A stretch of 64,000 nt of DNA. It comes from Roseofilum reptotaenium CS-1145 (GTDB taxonomy: Bacteria > Cyanobacteriota > Cyanobacteriia > Cyanobacteriales > Desertifilaceae). Below, in pieces: positions 18,159 to 28,229 of this stretch. Position 1 is the first letter of the stretch. Every line of letters starts with the position of its first letter. Location: assembly GCF_028330985.1 (NCBI RefSeq), contig NZ_JAQMUE010000075.1, positions 121,858 through 185,857 of the forward strand, written 5' to 3'. A program made the position numbers and the translations under genes. Below the pieces are notes generated by a model that did not search any database, was not told where the DNA came from, and worked only from the letters and a program-made list of their open reading frames with translations.

Positions 18159-19250
18159 CTAACTCCCTTGAACTAAAGTCTCAAGGGCGTAAGACGGGGA
18201 CTTATCTCCTACAGTTACACCACCATGAATCATCGTCTGCATCTGTGAACTGGATTCAAAGAAAGTGTAAGGAGAACGGACTTCCGGACGACTCACCTCA
18301 TCCAACTTTTGCTGTAGCTCGATGGGGATTTCAAAATCCAGCGCCCCGAGATTATCTTGCAGTTGGTGTAGCTTGGTGGCACCAATAATCACCGATGAGA
18401 CCATCGGGCGGTTGACAACCCAATTCAAGGCTACCTGAGGCATGGAACGATTGACTTGTTTGGCAACCTGTTCTAATTCAGCCACGATCGCCCAATTTTT
18501 CTCCGTAAACCGATCAAAAACTGGATTACCGCTATTAGCCATTGTTGCCAAGCGACCGGAACCTTCTCCACCCTGCTCGGAAGGCTTATATTTACCGGAA
18601 AGCAAGCCACCCGCTAAAGGCGACCAAACCATAATACTTGTCCCGAGATTTTTAGCTAAAGCAGTGTACTCAAACTCAATGTTGCGCTCCACCAAGGAAT
18701 ATTCCAGTTGCATGGTGCTAATGGGTTCCCAATGACGCTCTTTTGCCAAGGTTTGCGCCTGTGCCATATACCAAGCAGGGGCATCCGACAAGGCAACATA
18801 GCGCACTTTGCCCGATCGCACCAGGGTATCCAATGTACTCATCACCTCCTCTGCTGGGGTGACTTGATCCCAGGTATGGAGCATGTAGAGGTCGATGTAG
18901 TCCGTTTCTAAGCGCTCGAGGGAACCTTCCACAGACCGGAGGATATTCTTGCGACCATTGCCCCCCGTATTCGGGTTGCCCGGTTCAGTGTTGTAGCTAA
19001 ACTTGGTGGTGATGACCATGCGATCGCGGATTCCCCGATCTTTGATGAATTTGCCCACCATCCGCTCGCTATTGCCATTGGTATAGAGATTTGCCGTATC
19101 AATAAAGTTACCGCCTGCTTCCACATAGGCATCGAACAGTTGGCGAGCATTCGCTTCATCGGTCCCCCAACCCCAGTCTTCGCCAAAGGTCATCGTTCCC
19201 AGAGCCAGACGGCTAACTTTTAACCCCGTATTGCCCAGTGTATAATACAT
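18159..19250 (-). CDS. Aldo/keto reductase
   Basis: About 363 residues from the ATG at 19250 ('MYYTLGNTGLKVSRLALGTM'). AGGAGA 11 bases upstream supports this start over a longer frame from 19334. The TIM-barrel aldo/keto reductase signatures are present: 'FIDTANLYTNGNSERMVGKF' (catalytic Asp and Tyr), 'VITTKFS' (Lys) and 'YMLHTWD' (His), with the NADP-binding 'SSVIIGATKLHQLQDNL' near the end. It acts on an unknown carbonyl substrate. It lies downstream of an AraC regulator and a DFR-like reductase on the same strand. Confidence 0.92.
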   Translation of the reverse strand: MYYTLGNTGLKVSRLALGTMTFGEDWGWGTDEANARQLFDAYVEAGGNFIDTANLYTNGNSERMVGKFIKDRGIRDRMVITTKFSYNTEPGNPNTGGNGRKNILRSVEGSLERLETDYIDLYMLHTWDQVTPAEEVMSTLDTLVRSGKVRYVALSDAPAWYMAQAQTLAKERHWEPISTMQLEYSLVERNIEFEYTALAKNLGTSIMVWSPLAGGLLSGKYKPSEQGGEGSGRLATMANSGNPVFDRFTEKNWAIVAELEQVAKQVNRSMPQVALNWVVNRPMVSSVIIGATKLHQLQDNLGALDFEIPIELQQKLDEVSRPEVRSPYTFFESSSQMQTMIHGGVTVGDKSPSYALETLVQGS

Positions 19251-19355
19251 AGATCTTGTTTCTCCTAAAGTAAATTTGATTTTCGTCATTTTTTGCGATC
19301 GGACTCTGTAGCCCGCTCGCCCATTCCCGAGCAAAACAACCCTGCCAAGAAAAAT

Positions 19356-20357
19356 TCAATTGATCGATGTTTGAGAGCGAATGCGATCGGGTGTCGTCCC
19401 TGTCCACGAGTGGAATGCACGGAAAAATGAGTTGGGATCTTCGTAGCCTAATAAAAGCGAAATCTGCGTGTAAGGTAGCTCGGACTTCGTGATGTAGTAC
19501 CGAGCAAGTTCCTCACGAACCTTAGTCAGAATGAGCTTAAAACTGGTGCCTTCGTCGCCCAACCGTCGTTGCAGGGTACGTCGGCTAATCAGGAGTCGGC
19601 CAGCGAGATCGTCAACAGAAGTTTGTCCACTCGGTAGCATTTCCAGCAGGGCATCGCGCACCCGTTCTCCCATACTGGTTTCAGCACGGATTTCAGAGAG
19701 TCTTTTGCGTAACTCTGGTTCAAAAAATTCCCACATCTGTAGATTTTCAGTCAGAAACGGCTTGACGGCATCGTCGGCTGAAAACGAGATGGATAGTTTT
19801 TCTCCTTGGATGGGAACTACGCCGAAATAATCGGCATAATCTTGCAGTGAAGGTAATTCACAGGGGGCAACAACTTCTAGTGGGACGATAGGTTCCCGAG
19901 TTGCCATTCTTGCCAATTGCACAAAAAAGCCGAGTTCAATACCAGTCAGAGAGACCGGAACTTTCAGTCCTCTCTCCAGAAACCGAAGCTGCACATTTGT
20001 GAATGCTTTAGCAATTTTTACATCCAGCTTCATCGGTCCGATTAGACATTTAAACTGACTAATTCGTTGCAAAGCCGTATTGAGATTGGGACTGCAATAG
20101 GCCGCAAAAATGGGCGGTTCAAACACTTCGCTACTGAGGTTGCGGATCATCTGCAAGGGAAACACTGGATCGTCCAAAAGAAATTCTATTGCTCGCCAGA
20201 AACGAAAGTATTCATCGGTACTGAGACTGGCATCTTTTCGGGCATACAAATCCAAAGGTAATTCAGCACGCCTCAAGACTTCAGTAAACTTAACTCCCAG
20301 ATCGTTAAGAAGAACTCTCCAGCCTGGACTAAGTGCAAAACGAATCTCTTTTTTCAT
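19356..20357 (-). CDS. AraC family transcriptional regulator
   Basis: 333 residues. The N-terminal two-thirds is the arabinose-binding-like domain of the OruR/ArgR-type AraC group ('FTEVLRRAELPLDLYARKDA', 'EYFRFWRAIE'). The C-terminus carries the double HTH ('LLISRRTLQRRLGDEGTSF' and 'ISLLLGYEDPNSFFRAFHSW'). It is placed between the DFR-like reductase (21 bases upstream) and the aldo/keto reductase, so it probably controls this small gene set; that is inferred from position. Confidence 0.93.
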   Translation of the reverse strand: MKKEIRFALSPGWRVLLNDLGVKFTEVLRRAELPLDLYARKDASLSTDEYFRFWRAIEFLLDDPVFPLQMIRNLSSEVFEPPIFAAYCSPNLNTALQRISQFKCLIGPMKLDVKIAKAFTNVQLRFLERGLKVPVSLTGIELGFFVQLARMATREPIVPLEVVAPCELPSLQDYADYFGVVPIQGEKLSISFSADDAVKPFLTENLQMWEFFEPELRKRLSEIRAETSMGERVRDALLEMLPSGQTSVDDLAGRLLISRRTLQRRLGDEGTSFKLILTKVREELARYYITKSELPYTQISLLLGYEDPNSFFRAFHSWTGTTPDRIRSQTSIN

Positions 20358-20378
20358 TAAACTGCCGCCCTACGGATC

Positions 20379-21446
20379 TTAAGCATTTTTTCTGACTAAG
20401 CCGTTGTCGATCATTTGCTGGAAAAAATCATTCATCGACTCTGCCAATGGGCGATAGCTGATGCTGAGTTCTCTAATACCTTTGCTGTTATCCGCTTTCC
20501 AGGGTAAATTGATATTCCGAGCGATCACTTTGCGGCTCATGGTTTTGTCCACCATTGGGCCAATCAGCCACAACAACCATTTGGGCGTAGGTTTGCGTGG
20601 AATGGGATAGTCTTGCCCATATCGATCGAGCAACGTCTGGGACATACTAAACATATCGGTATTATGTCCGGAAATAATGTATCGGCCCTTAGCCTCTGGA
20701 GTAAATCCAGCCTGGAAGTGAGCCTTAGCTAGATCGCGGACATCCACGGTACCAAGGCCCCATTTAGGTGCGCCAGATTTGAAGGTGCCGTCCCCCATTT
20801 GTTTGATTAAATTGAAACTTTCTGAGGTTGCGTAAGGGTTAATGCCAGGGCCAATCACCAGGCTGGGATTAATAACCACTAAATCCCAATGGGATTGGGC
20901 TTGATTCATTTTCCAGGCTTCTTTTTCGGCAACCGTTTTTGAATAGTAATAGGGATTGTGTTCCAGTGAGGAAGTGGTGTTCCAGAGTTCCTCAGTGAAT
21001 ACGCCGTTAGGAGTCTGTTGCAGATCTATATTGTCGCCGTAGATGGCCACACAACTGCTGGTGAGAACAACCCGCTTGACAGAGGGAGTTCGATTGGCGG
21101 TCTCCAACACGTTGCGAGTCCCTAGTTTGGCAGGATCGATGAGTTCTTTCTGGGGGTCTTTGACATCCATTGTAAAGGGGGAGGCAGTATGAAATACCAG
21201 TTCGCAACCCACCATTGCTTCTGCGTAAGATCCCTCATCGAGAAGGTCAGCTTTGAAATACTTGATTTCACCAGGGCTGGCTGCGGCGATCGCATTGAGA
21301 TAGTGCAGTTTTTCTGGATTGTTCGGATCGCGCACGGGGGCATGAACGGTCAGTCCTTCCTCCAGCAGTTTTTTAACTAGCACTCCAGCAACATAACCAG
21401 TGGCACCGGTTACCATTACGGGGGCAGAGCGCTCAATCGTTGTCAT
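20379..21446 (-). CDS. NAD(P)-dependent reductase, extended SDR (dihydroflavonol reductase-like)
   Basis: About 355 residues from the ATG at 21446 ('MTTIERSAPVMVTGATGYVA'), supported by AGGAG nine bases upstream; a longer frame to 21617 is unlikely. Features: Rossmann 'TGATGYVAGVLVKKLLEEG', 'VFHTASPF', catalytic 'YYYSKTVAEKEAWK' (YxxxK) and 'VVINPSLVIGPG'. The family reduces aldehydes or ketones such as dihydroflavonols and cinnamoyl-type substrates; the natural bacterial substrate is not known. Probably co-transcribed with the AraC regulator. Confidence 0.9.
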   Translation of the reverse strand: MTTIERSAPVMVTGATGYVAGVLVKKLLEEGLTVHAPVRDPNNPEKLHYLNAIAAASPGEIKYFKADLLDEGSYAEAMVGCELVFHTASPFTMDVKDPQKELIDPAKLGTRNVLETANRTPSVKRVVLTSSCVAIYGDNIDLQQTPNGVFTEELWNTTSSLEHNPYYYSKTVAEKEAWKMNQAQSHWDLVVINPSLVIGPGINPYATSESFNLIKQMGDGTFKSGAPKWGLGTVDVRDLAKAHFQAGFTPEAKGRYIISGHNTDMFSMSQTLLDRYGQDYPIPRKPTPKWLLWLIGPMVDKTMSRKVIARNINLPWKADNSKGIRELSISYRPLAESMNDFFQQMIDNGLVRKNA

Positions 21447-21574
21447 AGTCAAGCTCCTGTTTTGATGGTGGTTTGCTTCACTAAAACCCATCATAGGAGA
21501 TGCCAAAGGTGAAGACACTAGCAGACTGCGCCTATCTATATTCAAAGGGTGCCAATCGGTATGCAGGCGAAACC

Positions 21575-21660
21575 TATAGCGCTTTGCGCCAGGGAATAGG
21601 ATTGTGGTACATGGCATTGGGGATTCAACAATTTACTTCATAACAGCACTTTGTGCTGTA
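21575..21660 (+). repeat. Dispersed palindromic repeat family A, copy 1
   Basis: Ends are TATAGCGCTTTGCGC and CAGCACTTTGTGCTGTA, with internal landmarks AGGGAATAGG, TTGTGGTACATGG, GGATTCAA and CATAAC in the same order as the copies at 25472-25565 and (inverted) 55763-55857. The terminal inverted repeats around GCGCTTTGC suggest a MITE-like element; no coding capacity. Confidence 0.75.
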
Positions 21661-21685
21661 TCGACAACATAAGGGTGTAACCAAT

Positions 21686-21706
21686 CCCCGCGCTAAAGCG
21701 ACGGGG
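21686..21706. repeat. GC-rich hairpin, possible IS200/IS605 end remnant
   Basis: CCCCG-CGCT-AA-AGCG-A-CGGGG forms a near-perfect hairpin. Hairpins of this form, followed by GCTTCC, resemble subterminal structures of IS200/IS605 elements in cyanobacteria. No transposase lies beside it, so it can only be a remnant or an unrelated hairpin. Confidence 0.3.
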
Positions 21707-21843
21707 CTTCCAAACGTATCGGAGGCTTTACGTGAACTTTGATCTGGCTAACTTTTGGAGACGGGATAAGATGGTCTCATAGACGGCAAATTCTTTAAAC
21801 GATGACAACAATTTGACCCCCTCTTTTAAAGAGTATTAAACAA

Positions 21844-22673
21844 ATGAAAAGACGAGATGTACTGCGATTAGGAGCATCAGCCGCATTAGGATGGAGTACA
21901 ACTTCTGCATTGAAAGCCTGTCGCCGTTTGTCCCCATCTTCTTCCGTTCCATTATCGATTGAAGAAACTCGCGGTTTGGAATCGGCAAGCAGGAGAGGAA
22001 CAGATGCCTATCATTTTCTTAAAGATGTAGGCCAAGGATTTTCTGGCACGACAGTGCGATTAATCACTGAAGATTCCCCAGGCGCTAATGTGGCTTGGGA
22101 ATTGGTACAAGAAGAATTTATTCCCCTAACAGGAATTGATGTGCAATGGGAGGGGAATTTTTTCCCTGGTTTGAAGAATCAGCTAACTCCCAAATATCCG
22201 GAAAAGTGGCAGTCGCTCCTTGTCCTCAAGCCATTGCCCTGCGTCCAGAGAGCGCATGTGGTTTCGGCGAAGTTCCAGGTGTGAGCCGTCAAGGGGGCAG
22301 TAGTCTGGCGCTCTCTCGTTACAGCAAAAATCGAGATGCAGCCTGGGTCTTTTTGCAATGGCTCACCAGCGCAGACACCATGACTCGGGCAGCCCTATTG
22401 AGCAAAACCAATAGTGTTCGCCGCAGTACCTACAGCGATCCTCGTTTGAAAATGGGGTTTGGAGCCAATCCCCAAGTTGCCAATTATTTTGAGGTTACCT
22501 TAGATGCCATTGAAAATCGCATGGGAACGGAACCCCACCATTCCAATTGGATTGAAGTGGGTTTTGATCGCTTCCCCATGGAACTGGGAAAACTAATGAC
22601 CAACCAACAAAGCATCCAAACCACCTTAAACAATATGGCGCAAGCTGCTGCCCGAGCAACAGAAACCCTCTAA
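21844..22673 (+). pseudogene. Broken extracellular solute-binding protein (internal deletion and frameshift)
   Basis: The 5' frame (21844 on) encodes a Tat-type lipoprotein signal ('MKRRDVLRLGASAALGW', 'LKAC') and the first lobe of a family-1 solute-binding protein ('NVAWELVQEEFIPLTGIDVQ'). From about 22190 the matching C-terminal half continues in another frame ('GGSSLALSRYSKNRDAAWVF', 'QWLTSADTMTRAALLSKTNS', 'NRMGTEPHHSNWIEVGFDRF'). Together they give roughly 275 residues where the family has 430-500. The middle is deleted and the frames are out of register, so no functional product is expected. It lies ten bases before a kinase that is also broken. Confidence 0.85.
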
Positions 22674-22682
22674 CTCAAAACT

Positions 22683-24620
22683 ATGAAAGCTATTCCTGGG
22701 AATATTCGCTCACGAATTGAGCGTTTCTTCAATCATTACAGCTTGCGCCATCAACTGTTAGGCGTATTTTGCTTCATTGCTCTGACTCCCCTGGCGGGCT
22801 TTGCTTGGTGGAATTACCAGACTACGCGGACAGCTTTGATTCAATCGGCCAATCAATCGCTCAATGCAGCCGCGTCCCAAACGGCAGCAACTCTTGATGC
22901 CTTTGTTCGCATCAATTTGACGGTCATTGTCACGGAAGCGCAACAAGATATCCTTGCCACTTATTTACAAGCTGCACCCAATGCTTCTCCCTCCGTCAGA
23001 GAGCAGGCATTCAACACTCTAAAAACTTCGATCGCCAAAGATAAAGTCTTTTTAGTTTCCTCCGCTGTTCTGAATACCAATGGACAAAATCTCCTGGATA
23101 CTCGCACCCCTCAGAGGGTATGGGACGAGTCGAATCGGGAGTATTTCCAAATTGCCCTAGAAACGGGAGAGCCTTTTGTCTCTAATGTAGAATTTTCCGA
23201 GGTTGACGGTCAGCCTTACTTATATTTCAGCCAATCGATCCGCGATCGCCAAACCGGGGCAGTGGTTGGTGTATTGCGCAGTCAGTATCATGCCGCCAAA
23301 CTCCAAAACCTCCTACTACAAAATAATAATTTAGCGGGTTCTTTGTCTTTTCCTATTCTGCTCGACGATCGCAATTTACGCTTGGCACAGGGATATCGCG
23401 ATGATGGAGGACTTCCCCAGGATTTGCGCTTCCAATTTCTGGCCCCTCCCCAACCCGAAACCTTGGATGAATTACAGCAAACCTATCGTTTACCTGCTTC
23501 CCTCCCTGCCGATAGAGCCACTCAACTGACGGAATTTGACCAATTTGCTGCCAATTTCAACCCCGATCGTCCCTACTTTACGACCATTTTGTCCCAAGAG
23601 AAGAACATAGAATATGCAGGTGCAATCCACATGAGCGAAAGCCGACCGTGGAAAGTTGCTTATTTGCGCCCAAAATCTGTTTTTCTCGAACCCATCAACA
23701 TTCAAACGCGCAATAACCTCCTCCTCGCTTTGGGGACAACTCTTGCTGCCATTAGCGTGGGATTTGGCATGGCTAATGTGATTTCTTCTCCCATTCGACG
23801 CTTGACGGCGATCTCCAAGCAAATCGCCGAGGGGAATTTGAGCGCCCGTGCTGATATGGAATCGGGTAATGAAATTGGTGAATTGGCTCGCACATTCAAT
23901 ACGATGACTGCACAATTGCGCTCTTCTATTGATACTCTCGAAGAAAAAGTACGAGAGCGAACCTTAGAATTGCAAGTGGCCAAAGAAGCCGCAGACAATG
24001 CAAACCAAGCCAAAAGCGAGTTTTTAGCGAATATGAGCCACGAATTGAGAACGCCACTCAACGGTATTCTCGGCTACACACAAATTTTAGGACGATCTAA
24101 AACAGTCGGTGCAACAGACCGCCAGGGAGTGAATGTCATTCACCAATGTGGCTCTCACTTACTAACGTTGATTAATGATGTTTTGGATTTGTCCAAAATC
24201 GAAGCTCGTAAACTGGAGTTAAATCCCATTGCCGTTCATTTTCCCTCTCTTTTACAAAGTGTGGTGGAAATGTGCAAAATTAAAGCCCAACAAAAAGGAA
24301 TTGACTTCATTTATCAGCCCAGTTCTCGCCTGCCGGAAGGAGTAGAAGTGGATGAAAAGCGCCTACGACAGGTGTTAATCAACCTTTTGGGCAATGCCAT
24401 TAAATTTACGAATCGCGGTTCTGTGACGCTGCGGGTAGATGTAATTTCCGAGTCCGAAACCAGTGCAACCCTATTTTTTCAAGCGATTGATACCGGGTTA
24501 GGATTAGCCATCTCCAAGCAAATTGTTGGGTTGATGGACAGCACGATTGAAGTCACTAGCCAGAGAAATTGCGATCGTCGCAAATGCAATTGGTTCAACA
24601 AGAAAAAATGGCAGGATTAG
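22683..24620 (+). pseudogene. Cache-HAMP histidine kinase with ATP-lid deletion and altered C-terminus
   Basis: 645 codons remain open. A transmembrane helix (about 24-45), a periplasmic dCache region (50-330), a second helix (about 345-367), HAMP, coiled coil and HisKA ('[20 protein letters not shown]') are intact. In the ATPase domain the N-box '[16 protein letters not shown]' is present, but the text jumps from 'FQAIDTG' straight to '[10 protein letters not shown]', losing G1, F-box and ATP lid. After 'DSTIEVTSQ' the frame runs into an unrelated 18-residue tail. It cannot bind ATP normally; annotated as a pseudogene although a protein may be made. Confidence 0.8.
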
Positions 24621-25429
24621 GCAATCTTGTAGCGGGGGGCGCTCACGAAATCAACAATCCGTTGAGTTTCATTAGTGGTAATATCACGATGCTTAAGAAT
24701 ACTCTTGTCGATCTGTTGGCAATTATCCAAGCCTATCGCCAAGAATATCCCGAACCCAGCCCTGACTTAGCAGAAGAAATTGAAAATGCAGATCTTGATT
24801 TTTTGCTCGAAGATATTCCCAAAATTCTTGTTTCTATGCAACAAGGAGTGAAACGCATTGCTAATATCAGCACATCTTTGCGAACCTTTTCCCGTGCAGA
24901 TACAGATGTCAAAACTGAGTTTAATGTGCACGAGGGTCTTGACAGTACTTTATTAATCTTAAAATACCGCCTTAAAGCTAATCAGCAACGCCCTGCCATT
25001 AAAATCGTAAAAAAATATGGCGATATTCCTGAACTAAAATGCTATCCGGGGCAGCTCAATCAAGTCTTTATGAATATCTTGGCAAATGCGATCGATACTC
25101 TAGATGAAAAGAGCAAGAATAAGTCTTTTGAAGAGATAGAAAAAAATCCTAATTATATTACTGTTACGACTGATTTGAGCGAAAACAAACAGGATGTTGT
25201 AGTCAGAATTATCGATAATGGTATGGGAATGTCAGAATCTGTAAAGGCAAAAATATTTGAGCAGGGATTTACCACTAAGAAAGTCGGGAAAGGGACAGGG
25301 TTGGGAATGGCGATCGCCTGTGAAATTGTCACCGAAAAGCATGGTGGAACAATGACCTGTTCTTCAGAGTTGGGGTAAGGAACTGAATTTATGATTTCTC
25401 TTCCTTTGAGTTCAAGCGCTTCGTGCTGA
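24569..25429 (+). pseudogene. 3' fragment of a second histidine kinase, ended early by a nonsense codon
   Basis: In another frame from the preceding kinase begins '[19 protein letters not shown]' with the H-box 'AHEINNPLSFISGN'. The ATPase domain is complete, with 'QLNQVFMNILANAIDTL', 'IIDNGMGM', 'FEQGFTTK' and 'GKGTGLGMAI'. At 25376 a TAA stops translation after 'SSELG', yet the same frame continues 'GTEFMISLPL', the normal family ending ('GQGTEF'). A CAA-to-TAA change is therefore the simplest reading; the next stop is at 25427-25429. The sensor half is missing, consistent with fusion by deletion to the upstream kinase. Confidence 0.8.
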
Positions 25430-25471
25430 GGTTGCCTTAGAGAACTTTGCCACCCAGAAATCGAATTAACT

Positions 25472-25565
25472 TATAGTGCTTTGCGCTAGGGAATAGGGAA
25501 TAGGCTTTTGATACATAGCTTTGAGGATTCAACACTGTCCCTCATAACGCAAGCAAAGCGCTGTA
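25472..25565 (+). repeat. Dispersed palindromic repeat family A, copy 2
   Basis: Begins TATAGTGCTTTGCGC, contains AGGGAATAGGGAATAGG, GATACATAG, GAGGATTCAA and CATAACGCAAGC, and ends AAAGCGCTGTA. About 94 bases, in the same orientation as the copy at 21575 and opposite to the one at 55763. Confidence 0.78.
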
Positions 25566-25587
25566 AATTTTATCCAGTGCTTGCCAG

Positions 25588-25685
25588 ATTATAACAGAGA
25601 AAGGGAGAGTTAGGACATGTTCTATAGCTAGAGTCCCTATTGCCTATTGCCTCTTGCCTCAAACTCTCCCCCATCTTTTTCTCAT
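25588..25685 (+). repeat. Dispersed inverted-repeat element family C, copy 1
   Basis: Starts TATAACAGAGAAAGGGAGAG then TTAGGACA; the right side has CAAACTCTCCCCC and TTTTTCTC in inverted relation. Related elements lie at 54997-55195. It fills most of the noncoding gap before deoC; no promoter or gene is recognised in the rest of that gap. Confidence 0.55.
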
Positions 25686-25789
25686 GTATCAAATCAGCTC
25701 AGACAGTCCACTCCCTCCCGATCCAGTTGCCTTGTGTCCCCTTGATCCGGAAAAATAGAGAATAACCCAATCAAGGCTCACTAGGGATT

Positions 25790-26485
25790 ATGGCTGTAGA
25801 CTATTCAGACTATTCAGAAATTGATATCGCTGACTATATCGAGCATTCCTTGTTGCACCCCACAGCAACACCGGAACAAGTCCAGCAGTGGTGCGAACAA
25901 GCCATGGCTATGAATTTTCCTACGGTGTGCGTGCCTCCAGTTTACGTGCGGCAAACGGCAGATATCTTACAGGGAAAATCGACTAAAGTGTGTACAGTGA
26001 TTGGCTTTCCCACGGGTGCGACAACATCAGGGGTAAAGCTCTACGAAGCCCAAGAAGCGGTTGAACATGGAGCAGTAGAGTTAGATGTGGTGATTAATAT
26101 CGGCTTACTGAAGGCAGGAAAAAGTGAAGCCGTGCATCGGGAAATGGCGGAAATTTGTGAGGAAACGGGGCAAACGGTGAAAGCGATTTTAGAAATGACG
26201 GTGTTGACGGAAGCCGAAAAACGATTAGCGGCAGAGCTTTGTTTAGATGCGGGGGTGGTGTTCCTGAAAACGAGTACCGGTTGGCAAGGGGGCGCAACGG
26301 TAGAAGATGTGAAGTTATTGAAGTCCATCAGCCGAGGAAATGTGGGGATTAAAGCTTCTGGTGGCATTCGCAATTTAGAGCAAGCCTATGCCTTAATTGA
26401 CGCAGGGGCAACGCGGTTGGGGACTTCACGGGGAATGATGTTAATGGAAGAGCGGGATATGGCGCTTCGCCCTGGTAATAGGTAA
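25790..26485 (+). CDS. deoC: Deoxyribose-phosphate aldolase
   Basis: 231 residues, standard DeoC length. It cleaves 2-deoxyribose-5-phosphate to glyceraldehyde-3-phosphate and acetaldehyde. The Schiff-base lysine is K160 in '[10 protein letters not shown]', the second active lysine K188 in '[10 protein letters not shown]', and the catalytic aspartate lies in '[10 protein letters not shown]'. The last residues ('[12 protein letters not shown]') drift from the family consensus, but the barrel is complete. It stands alone with repeats upstream. Confidence 0.95.
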   Translation: MAVDYSDYSEIDIADYIEHSLLHPTATPEQVQQWCEQAMAMNFPTVCVPPVYVRQTADILQGKSTKVCTVIGFPTGATTSGVKLYEAQEAVEHGAVELDVVINIGLLKAGKSEAVHREMAEICEETGQTVKAILEMTVLTEAEKRLAAELCLDAGVVFLKTSTGWQGGATVEDVKLLKSISRGNVGIKASGGIRNLEQAYALIDAGATRLGTSRGMMLMEERDMALRPGNR

Positions 26486-26503
26486 CAAGTTCTGATTGAA
26501 ATC

Positions 26504-26872
26504 TTAATCTAAAACTGACGGACGACGAATGCGGGTTTGCGTTTCATCGGCAAGTACTAAACAGCATTGAAAAGTTGCCAGTGAATATTCTCGTAGAACT
26601 CTCTCTAGAACATCAAGGACGGCTTGACGACTTTTACTTCTAGGACGCAATAATAAAATTCCGGAATGAGTTCCTAGGGGAAAACGTCGCACATCAGAAA
26701 AGTCTAAGTCAAGGGTAATAAAAAAACTTTCCCTCAGCACAGACTTGCTGCCATACGACATTATCATCGGCACCTGATCAACCTTCATCCGTTACGCGAT
26801 CGCAATCATAACCCTGTTTTCTCAGAAATTCCTGATGAGTCCCACTCGAATTTTCATCCAGTTTTACCAACA

Positions 26873-26873
<1 letters not shown>
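26504..26873 (-). pseudogene. DUF5615 (PIN-like) protein inactivated by a nonsense codon and a frameshift
   Basis: From an ATG at 26873 the minus strand reads 'MLVKLDENSSGTHQEFLRKQ', then 'VTDEG', a TGA, and 'SGADDNVVWQQVCAEGK'. At a run of seven T the frame slips, and the next frame continues 'FFITLDLDFSDVRRF' and 'GTHSGILLLRP'. Together these match the DUF5615 pattern DENL..., 'DEGLSGA', 'TLDLDFSD'. A Leu-to-TGA change and a one-base insertion explain it. The ATG overlaps the stop of the DUF433 gene (TAATG). The open C-terminal part alone, 26504-26788, is not a natural gene. Confidence 0.82.
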
Positions 26874-27112
<239 letters not shown>

Positions 27113-27277
27113 TTACTTTATCAATCCGTAATCCTCATGATAGCCTAATGTAGGGCGATCGCCTTTCCCCATGCTACGCCAGTCTAGTATTCACCGCTCT
27201 CTGCCAGGCGATCGCCAACAGAAGAAAGAATATAAACCTAGAATCTATCTTTGTTCTCTCGGATTATCTTAAGTTTT

Positions 27278-28123
27278 ATGAGCAAAACCTATAAGGCAAC
27301 GGGCATTAATTTGAAGGGAATGCCTATGGGAGAATCTGACCGGTTATTGACGGTGTTAACCCCGGAAGTTGGATTAATTCGAGCGATCGCCCCTGGAGCG
27401 AGAAAAGCGAAATCAAGTTTGGGGGGGCGCAGTGGATTGTTTGTGGTGAATGAACTCTTGGTGGTGAAGGGGCGATCGCTCGATAAAATCATTCAAGCGC
27501 AAACGATTAAATCCTATCCGGGATTAAGTCGAGATTTACTCAAACTGACTGCAAGTCAATATTTAGCAGAATTAGTCCTCTGCCAAGCCCTCACAGATCG
27601 CTCCCAAACCGACCTCTACGACCTACTGTTGCTCCATCTCGATCGCCTAGAAACCAGCGCTCTGAGCCTCACCTTACCTCGCCTAATTCAAGGTATCTTT
27701 CACCTGCTGGCTCTCGCGGGAATTGCGCCGCAAGTGCAAAACTGTTGTAGAACGGGAAAGGCGATCGCGCCCAACTTCAACGATCCCCAGTGGAAAATCC
27801 AATTTAACCTTGCCTCTGGTGGCATTGTGAGCGAGGAAAAAGAGCTACAAGTCTTTCAGGTTCAAGAATCTGGAGCCAGCTATCAGGTACAACGTTCACC
27901 TCGAAAATCGCCCCAACCTCCAGCATTTTCCCTCAACGCCAATCAATTATGGATACTTCAGCATTTAGCGGGGCCAGAACTCCCTAAACTAGAACAAGGA
28001 ACAGACCATCTCTGGCCTTCCCTAGAAAACCTCCTGCGTGCCTATGCCCAATATCACTTCGATCGACCGATCCGAGCTGCAACCCTCATGGAACCTTGCC
28101 TCGCCAACTTGCCAAAAGACTAA
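27278..28123 (+). CDS. recO: DNA repair protein RecO
   Basis: About 281 residues from the ATG at 27278 ('MSKTYKATGINLKGMPMGES'); an in-frame start at 27251 adds nine residues. The N-terminal OB-fold carries 'RLLTVLTPEVGLIRAIAPGA' and 'SSLGGRSGLFVVNELLVVKG', followed by the helical domain ('LAELVLCQALTD'). RecO loads RecA with RecR in gap repair. The zinc-finger region usual in RecO is reduced to 'QNCCRTGKAI', so metal binding is doubtful. Confidence 0.92.
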   Translation: MSKTYKATGINLKGMPMGESDRLLTVLTPEVGLIRAIAPGARKAKSSLGGRSGLFVVNELLVVKGRSLDKIIQAQTIKSYPGLSRDLLKLTASQYLAELVLCQALTDRSQTDLYDLLLLHLDRLETSALSLTLPRLIQGIFHLLALAGIAPQVQNCCRTGKAIAPNFNDPQWKIQFNLASGGIVSEEKELQVFQVQESGASYQVQRSPRKSPQPPAFSLNANQLWILQHLAGPELPKLEQGTDHLWPSLENLLRAYAQYHFDRPIRAATLMEPCLANLPKD

Positions 28124-28160
28124 GGTTGATACATGAGGATCTATCTACAACACCGGTATC

Positions 28161-28190
28161 TGTAGGGGCGAAAAATTTTTCGCCCCTACA
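28161..28190. repeat. Perfect 30-base palindrome between recO and an MFS gene
   Basis: Two 15-base arms, TGTAGGGGCGAAAAA and its exact reverse complement, adjoin without a loop. The outer TGTAGGGGCG resembles the ends of the element at 41898-42067. It could act as a bidirectional transcription terminator in the 106-base gap, but as a spacer-less palindrome it is more likely a dispersed repeat. Confidence 0.75.
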
Positions 28191-28229
28191 AAAGATGTCT
28201 CATTGTTATTTGAATCCACTATAAATTCT

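Noticed and set aside
21686..21740. Intact IS200/IS605 element
   Set aside because: Only one end-like hairpin is present and there is no tnpA or tnpB reading frame nearby.
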